From: Bacteroidota bacterium
Lineage (GTDB): Bacteria > Bacteroidota > Bacteroidia > Flavobacteriales > Flavobacteriaceae
Reading direction: 5' to 3'
DNA: 64,000 nt
Assembly: GCA_023434025.1 (NCBI GenBank)
Contig: JAEYTL010000027.1
Span: 93,878 to 157,877 of the forward strand
In this document: positions 60,184 to 64,000 of the stretch, piece after piece
Layout: each line of letters begins with the position of its first letter
Position numbering within the stretch: position 1 is the stretch's first letter
Made by a program: the position numbers and the translations under genes
The notes under the pieces: generated by a model
The model's database searches: none
Seen by the model: the letters and a program-made list of their open reading frames with translations, nothing else
Told to the model about the DNA's origin: nothing

Positions 60184-61620
60184 ATGAAAAAAGTATTTTT
60201 AATAAGCGTTTCTTTCTTTACTTTGACAACTTTCGCTCAAAACAAAGTAGTTGAAATAAAACCAACAGGGAAAAATAAATTTTTGGGATATGAATCTACC
60301 GATAACGGGATGTTTTACATCATAACAGGACAAGATAAAAAACCAAAATCAGAGGTGAAAATTTTAAGTTATGATCAGGACTTAAATCTGAATTACGAAA
60401 AAGATATTGCTTCAAATTATGAGGGATTACCTGCCTTTTTTGGTAGAGGAATGAATGATTCACCTATTTATTATGAAATCTGTGCATCCAAAACAGGGAA
60501 CTATTCGATTGCTCAAAAAGACAGGTTAATTATTGATAAGAAAGGGAATCATAAGGAATTCAATTTTAAAAAAGAAGACGAAACAGGGGGTATTCAATCT
60601 TATTTTACTTTTTTTAGTGATGAGTTTGCCTGCTATTTAGGTAAAAAGGAAAAAGGAAAGGGGAAAAATAAACAAGTTGATGATAATATTTATTTTTTCA
60701 GAAGAAGTCTGTCAGACCAAAGTACTAAACTGATTACTTTAGAAATCCCGGTAATAGAATCTTCAAAAGATAAACTGGAATTTGGATTACATTCGTATGA
60801 TGAAAATGGCTTTTATATAATTCACAAGCAATTAGATAAAAACGCTGCTGTCGATATTTATGCTATTCTTAATTATGATTATGAAGGACAGTTGATATCA
60901 AGTAAAAAATTGGAAGTAACATTAAAAGATAAGTATTTTGCAGCTTCAAACTGTGGATTTGGTTCTGCAACTATCATTTATAGTGATTATTCAACGGTCC
61001 ATAAGCTTTCTGATAATGCAACAGGTAATGTTTATATTGATAACCTTACCAAGGAGTATTATGTTTTTGGCGTTTATACAAACACAAAAGATATGAATTT
61101 ATATAACTCAAGAAATAACGGATTCTATATAAAAAAGTATGATTTTGACGGAAAATTGATCTGGAGTTCAGAAAATAGCATTAATGATAAAGATTATAAT
61201 AAAAATGCTGTTGCATATCACACAGTTGTTTCTTTCTATAAATTAAATGAGAAACAATTAGGAATTCAAATCAGTAATTCTAAACATAATTATTCTCACA
61301 TGTTCTTGTTAAATAATGAAGACGGGAAAGCGATTGAAAATAAAAAGGTAAATTTTTCCGTAAGTGCAATTATGCTTAATGGTATTAGAGGAGGTTCTTT
61401 TAAAACAGGTTATAATTCCAAAGATGATTTTGGGAAAAATAACCTGAATAAAGATACTTTTTTTGCTGATTTTGTATCCACTGAAGTGGAGAGTTTCTTT
61501 AAATCTGTAAAGAATAAAAAAAATAACTATAACTGTTATGTGCTTAAAAACGGGGTTTATATTCTTGAAGAAGATTTTGATGCCAGTACATTCAGATTAT
61601 TGAAATTTGACCTGAACTAA
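60184..61620 (+). CDS. Exported protein of unknown function
   Basis: A 478-residue protein with a signal peptide (about 1-18, ending TTFAQ). The mature part repeats a pattern of short beta strands with Tyr and Asp/Asn turns (ILSYDQDLNLNYEK, AILNYDYEGQLISSKKLEV, IKKYDFDGKLIWSS), spaced as in a beta-propeller. It lacks a T9SS sorting domain and a lipobox, so it may stay periplasmic. Not recognised. It forms its own unit, with promoter and terminator flanked by two related hairpins. Confidence 0.75.
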   Translation: MKKVFLISVSFFTLTTFAQNKVVEIKPTGKNKFLGYESTDNGMFYIITGQDKKPKSEVKILSYDQDLNLNYEKDIASNYEGLPAFFGRGMNDSPIYYEICASKTGNYSIAQKDRLIIDKKGNHKEFNFKKEDETGGIQSYFTFFSDEFACYLGKKEKGKGKNKQVDDNIYFFRRSLSDQSTKLITLEIPVIESSKDKLEFGLHSYDENGFYIIHKQLDKNAAVDIYAILNYDYEGQLISSKKLEVTLKDKYFAASNCGFGSATIIYSDYSTVHKLSDNATGNVYIDNLTKEYYVFGVYTNTKDMNLYNSRNNGFYIKKYDFDGKLIWSSENSINDKDYNKNAVAYHTVVSFYKLNEKQLGIQISNSKHNYSHMFLLNNEDGKAIENKKVNFSVSAIMLNGIRGGSFKTGYNSKDDFGKNNLNKDTFFADFVSTEVESFFKSVKNKKNNYNCYVLKNGVYILEEDFDASTFRLLKFDLN

Positions 61621-61642
61621 ACTGAAACAACAAGTTTACCGT

Positions 61643-61679
61643 AAAAACCCACGTATTTTATAGGTGAGTTTTTCTTTTT
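61643..61679 (+). terminator. Terminator after the gene at 60184
   Basis: AAAAACCCAC (61643-61652) pairs with GTGAGTTTTT (61664-61673) with one mismatch; T-rich sequence (TTTCTTTTT) continues to 61679. Confidence 0.8.
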
Positions 61680-61722
61680 GTACCGATATATAGGAAATTA
61701 GCAATATTTATACTAAATTTAA

Positions 61723-61774
61723 CGAAATCGTTTCGAATAAAATTTTAACAATCCTACTTTATTTCGTAATTTCG
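61723..61774 (+). promoter_or_regulatory. gltA upstream region: palindrome and -7-like box
   Basis: CGAAATCGTTTCG (61723-61735) is a perfect 13-bp palindrome with a 3-nt centre. TAATTTCG (61767-61774) has one mismatch to TAnnTTTG, 40 bp before the ATG. The palindrome would lie just upstream of the -33 position. Confidence 0.4.
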
Positions 61775-61814
61775 CAACAAACAAAATTCAGACCTATTAA
61801 TCTATTATAAAAAC

Positions 61815-63098
61815 ATGTCAAAAACAGCCATATTAAAATTCGAAGGCAAAGAGTATGAATTTCCTGTAATTGTGGGAAGTGAAAATGAAGCAGCCATCGA
61901 TATCGACCAGTTACGTGCCTTAACAGGAGCAATCACGATCGATCCGGGTTACAAAAATTCAGGTTCATGCAAAAGTGAAATCACCTTTTTGGATGGTGAA
62001 GAAGGTATTCTCCGCTACCGCGGTTATTCTATTGAAGAACTAGCCGAAAAAGCCGATTTCTTAGAAGTTTCTTATCTGTTAATTTTTGGGGAATTGCCAA
62101 CCAAAAAACAATTAGAAAAATTTGAAAATGACATCCGTAAATATACCCTGGTCAATGAGGAGATGAAGAACATCATCGACGGTTTCCCGAAAACGGCTCA
62201 CCCGATGGGTGTATTGGCATCGCTGACCAGTGCCTTAACCGCTTTTAACCCAAAGTCGGTTAACCCGCACAACGAAAAGGAAATGTATGAAGCGGTTTGC
62301 AAGACCATGGCTAAGTTTCTGGTTATCGCTACCTGGACCTACCGTAAATCAATGGGCTATCCGTTGAACTACTATGACAATACAAAAGGTTATGTGGAGA
62401 ATTTCATGCACTTAATGTATGAACTGCCGACCGGACCTTATAAAATTGATCCGATTGTAGTGAATGCGTTAGATAAGTTATTTATTCTTCATGCCGACCA
62501 CGAGCAGAATTGTTCTACCTCAACGGTTCGTATTGTGGGCTCATCACATGCCGGGCTATTTGCGTCTATTGCCGCCGGCGTTTCCGCTTTGTGGGGACCG
62601 CTTCACGGCGGAGCTAATCAGGCTGTGCTGGAAATGCTGGAAGAAATCCACAAAAACGGAGGTGATGTGGATAAATATGTTTTAAAAGCAAAAGATAAAG
62701 ACGATCCATTCCGTTTGATGGGCTTTGGACACAGGGTTTATAAGAATTTTGACCCGAGAGCCAGAATCATTAAAAAAGCAGCAGACGATGTGTTGGTGGC
62801 TTTGGGGATTGAAGACCCGCTGTTGGATATTGCCAAAAAACTGGAAAAAGTAGCCTTGGAAGACGAATACTTCAAATCGAGAAACCTGTACCCGAACGTA
62901 GATTTCTATTCCGGAATCATTTACCGTGCTTTGGGAATCCCGACGGAAATGTTTACGGTAATGTTCGCTATCGGCCGTCTACCGGGTTGGATTGCTCAGT
63001 GGAAAGAAATGCGTGTGAACAAAGAGCCGATCGGAAGACCCCGTCAGGTGTATGTGGGTTCGCCGTTGAGAGATTTCGTTCCGATGGAGAAGCGATAA
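61815..63098 (+). CDS. gltA: Citrate synthase
   Basis: TCA-cycle entry enzyme condensing acetyl-CoA and oxaloacetate. The 427 residues match the hexameric type II enzyme of Gram-negative bacteria. Motifs include GYRGYSIEELAE-like segments, HADHEQNCSTSTVR, WGPLHGGANQAVLEML with catalytic His, MGFGHRVYKNFDPRA with the second His, and VDFYSGIIYRALGIP with catalytic Asp. Single gene with its own terminator. Confidence 0.98.
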   Translation: MSKTAILKFEGKEYEFPVIVGSENEAAIDIDQLRALTGAITIDPGYKNSGSCKSEITFLDGEEGILRYRGYSIEELAEKADFLEVSYLLIFGELPTKKQLEKFENDIRKYTLVNEEMKNIIDGFPKTAHPMGVLASLTSALTAFNPKSVNPHNEKEMYEAVCKTMAKFLVIATWTYRKSMGYPLNYYDNTKGYVENFMHLMYELPTGPYKIDPIVVNALDKLFILHADHEQNCSTSTVRIVGSSHAGLFASIAAGVSALWGPLHGGANQAVLEMLEEIHKNGGDVDKYVLKAKDKDDPFRLMGFGHRVYKNFDPRARIIKKAADDVLVALGIEDPLLDIAKKLEKVALEDEYFKSRNLYPNVDFYSGIIYRALGIPTEMFTVMFAIGRLPGWIAQWKEMRVNKEPIGRPRQVYVGSPLRDFVPMEKR

Positions 63099-63128
63099 AA
63101 TTTATAAAAATTTGTTAATAAGTTGATT

Positions 63129-63156
63129 AGCCTTACTATAAGTAAGGCTTTCTTTG
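63129..63156 (+). terminator. Terminator after gltA
   Basis: AGCCTTACT (63129-63137) and AGTAAGGCT (63141-63149) form a perfect 9-bp stem with an ATA loop and a T-rich tail. Confidence 0.88.
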
Positions 63157-63183
63157 TTAATAAACATTTGATTTTTTAGTTAA

Positions 63184-63191
63184 TATATTTG
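63184..63191 (+). promoter_or_regulatory. -7 promoter box for the gene at the window end
   Basis: TATATTTG is an exact consensus match, 36 bp before the ATG at 63228. Confidence 0.5.
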
Positions 63192-63227
63192 TTATTTTTA
63201 AAGTATTAACTTTTAAATCAATAAATT

Positions 63228-64000
63228 ATGAAGGTAAGAAGTGTTTTTTTAGTAACTTTTTTAACAACCGTTTTAAGTTTTACAAATGGTAATTGTCAAC
63301 TTAATAATACAAGTTATGGTACAGATGCAAACCCGTCAAATAATGGGAATCATAACTCAGCTTTTGGAAAGAATACATTAAAAAATGTTTCATCCGCACC
63401 GGACGGAAGTTATAATAGTGCATTTGGCTCAGCAACAATGTTAAACAATACAACGGGCTTAAATAATAGTGCTTTTGGGGCATCGACATTGATGTTAAAT
63501 ACTACAGGAAGTAATAATGTAGCATTTGGCAGAAGTGCATTGGAGAAAAATTTAACGGGTAATTATAATATTGCTGTTGGATTCAGATCATTATTTAATT
63601 TTAGTACTGGCAGTGGGAATACAGTTTTAGGAAATCAAGCAGGTAGTGGACTTCTCTCGGGTAGCAATAATATTTTTATAGGGAGTAATTCAGGAACATT
63701 ATTGAATTCAGGAAATAATAATGTATTTATAGGGCGCGTAAGGTTTTCTTCAGGATCAGAAAACATTAATGATAGAATAATTATTGCTACTGGTGCTGTT
63801 GGAAACAATGAAAATGGTGTACAAAGAATTTATATAAATGAAAATGGTTATATGGGTTTGGGTTTGGGAAATCATGTAATACCGCAAAATCGTCTTGAAA
63901 TAGCCTCCGGATTGGTAAATACAGCAGGTTTACGCTTTAGAGGTATCAATAGTTCAAGTGCTACACAAACCTCAAACGGAAAAGTTTTGTCCGTAAACGC
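63228..64000 (+). CDS. Repeat-rich exported protein, partial (runs off the window)
   Basis: An open frame of 257 codons from ATG 63228 to the window edge with no stop. A signal peptide (VRSVFLVTFLTTVLSFTNG) precedes about six copies of an Asn/Gly-rich repeat of the type (T/S)G(S/N)NN(V/I)AFG, such as NTTGLNNSAFGASTL, TGSNNVAFGRSAL and TGNYNIAVGFRSL. A segment RLEIASGLVNTAGLRFRGIN with NGKVLSVN follows. This resembles YadA-head-like or phage-tail-fibre-like proteins of flavobacteria that often end in an S74-type chaperone domain. The rest of the gene is outside the window, so the C-terminal type cannot be told. Confidence 0.8.
   Translation, partial: MKVRSVFLVTFLTTVLSFTNGNCQLNNTSYGTDANPSNNGNHNSAFGKNTLKNVSSAPDGSYNSAFGSATMLNNTTGLNNSAFGASTLMLNTTGSNNVAFGRSALEKNLTGNYNIAVGFRSLFNFSTGSGNTVLGNQAGSGLLSGSNNIFIGSNSGTLLNSGNNNVFIGRVRFSSGSENINDRIIIATGAVGNNENGVQRIYINENGYMGLGLGNHVIPQNRLEIASGLVNTAGLRFRGINSSSATQTSNGKVLSVN

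Noticed and set aside
1..64000. tRNA, rRNA or insertion sequences
   Set aside because: No T-loop/acceptor pattern in any gap, no rRNA-like stretch, and no transposase or integrase motif in any reading frame examined.

Overview
The window looks like chromosomal DNA of a member of the Flavobacteriaceae, probably Flavobacterium or a close relative. The evidence is the A+T-rich sequence, A-rich start regions with no Shine-Dalgarno pattern, promoter boxes of the Bacteroidota type (TTTG, about 19-21 nt, TAnnTTTG), several proteins with type IX secretion (T9SS) sorting domains, an S46 dipeptidyl peptidase, and ribosomal proteins and RpoA of flavobacterial type and length. No tRNA, rRNA, CRISPR array, insertion sequence, integrase or phage gene was seen.

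Layout. 1-9.6 kb holds housekeeping genes: hpt, adk, a CNNM/CorC-type membrane protein, obg, a DPP7-like peptidase, a TPR protein, mpl, a DUF1287 protein and radC. 9.85-12.4 kb is a compact ABC exporter-like operon whose permease carries a long histidine-rich insertion, followed by a DUF3299-like CxxC protein; it may handle a transition metal. 12.5-18.5 kb holds a YjjG-type phosphatase, a secreted protein of unknown function, rarA, a rhomboid protease, rlmB and an Omp85-like outer-membrane protein. 18.7-24.9 kb is read leftward: a DUF72 gene, a TPR/LytS-type sensor kinase, its LytTR regulator and a T9SS surface protein.

25.2-42.4 kb is a nearly unbroken str-S10-spc-alpha run: rpsL, rpsG, fusA, rpsJ, rplCDWB, rpsS, rplV, rpsC, rplP, rpmC, rpsQ, rplNXE, rpsNH, rplFR, rpsE, rpmD, rplO, secY, infA, rpmJ, rpsMKD, rpoA, rplQ. 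It starts at a textbook promoter with a hairpin at the predicted RNA 5' end and finishes at a strong terminator. Its four larger gaps (before rplC, rpsH, rpsD and rplQ) each hold a convincing RNA hairpin, so regulation inside the run is likely. carA and eno follow as single genes.

45.3-64 kb is more accessory: a membrane-anchored XRE regulator with candidate operators, a 235-bp nested palindromic element, two tandem large T9SS type-C surface proteins sharing a C-terminal module, a small secreted protein, a second TPR/LytS kinase-LytTR regulator-T9SS protein set, a secreted protein of unknown function, gltA, and the start of a repeat-rich surface or fibre-like protein cut by the window end.

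The most distinctive points are the twice-repeated kinase-regulator-T9SS arrangement, the His-rich ABC system, the nested palindrome at 46.2-46.4 kb, and a recurrent class of intergenic patches built from stuttering 7-11-nt words.
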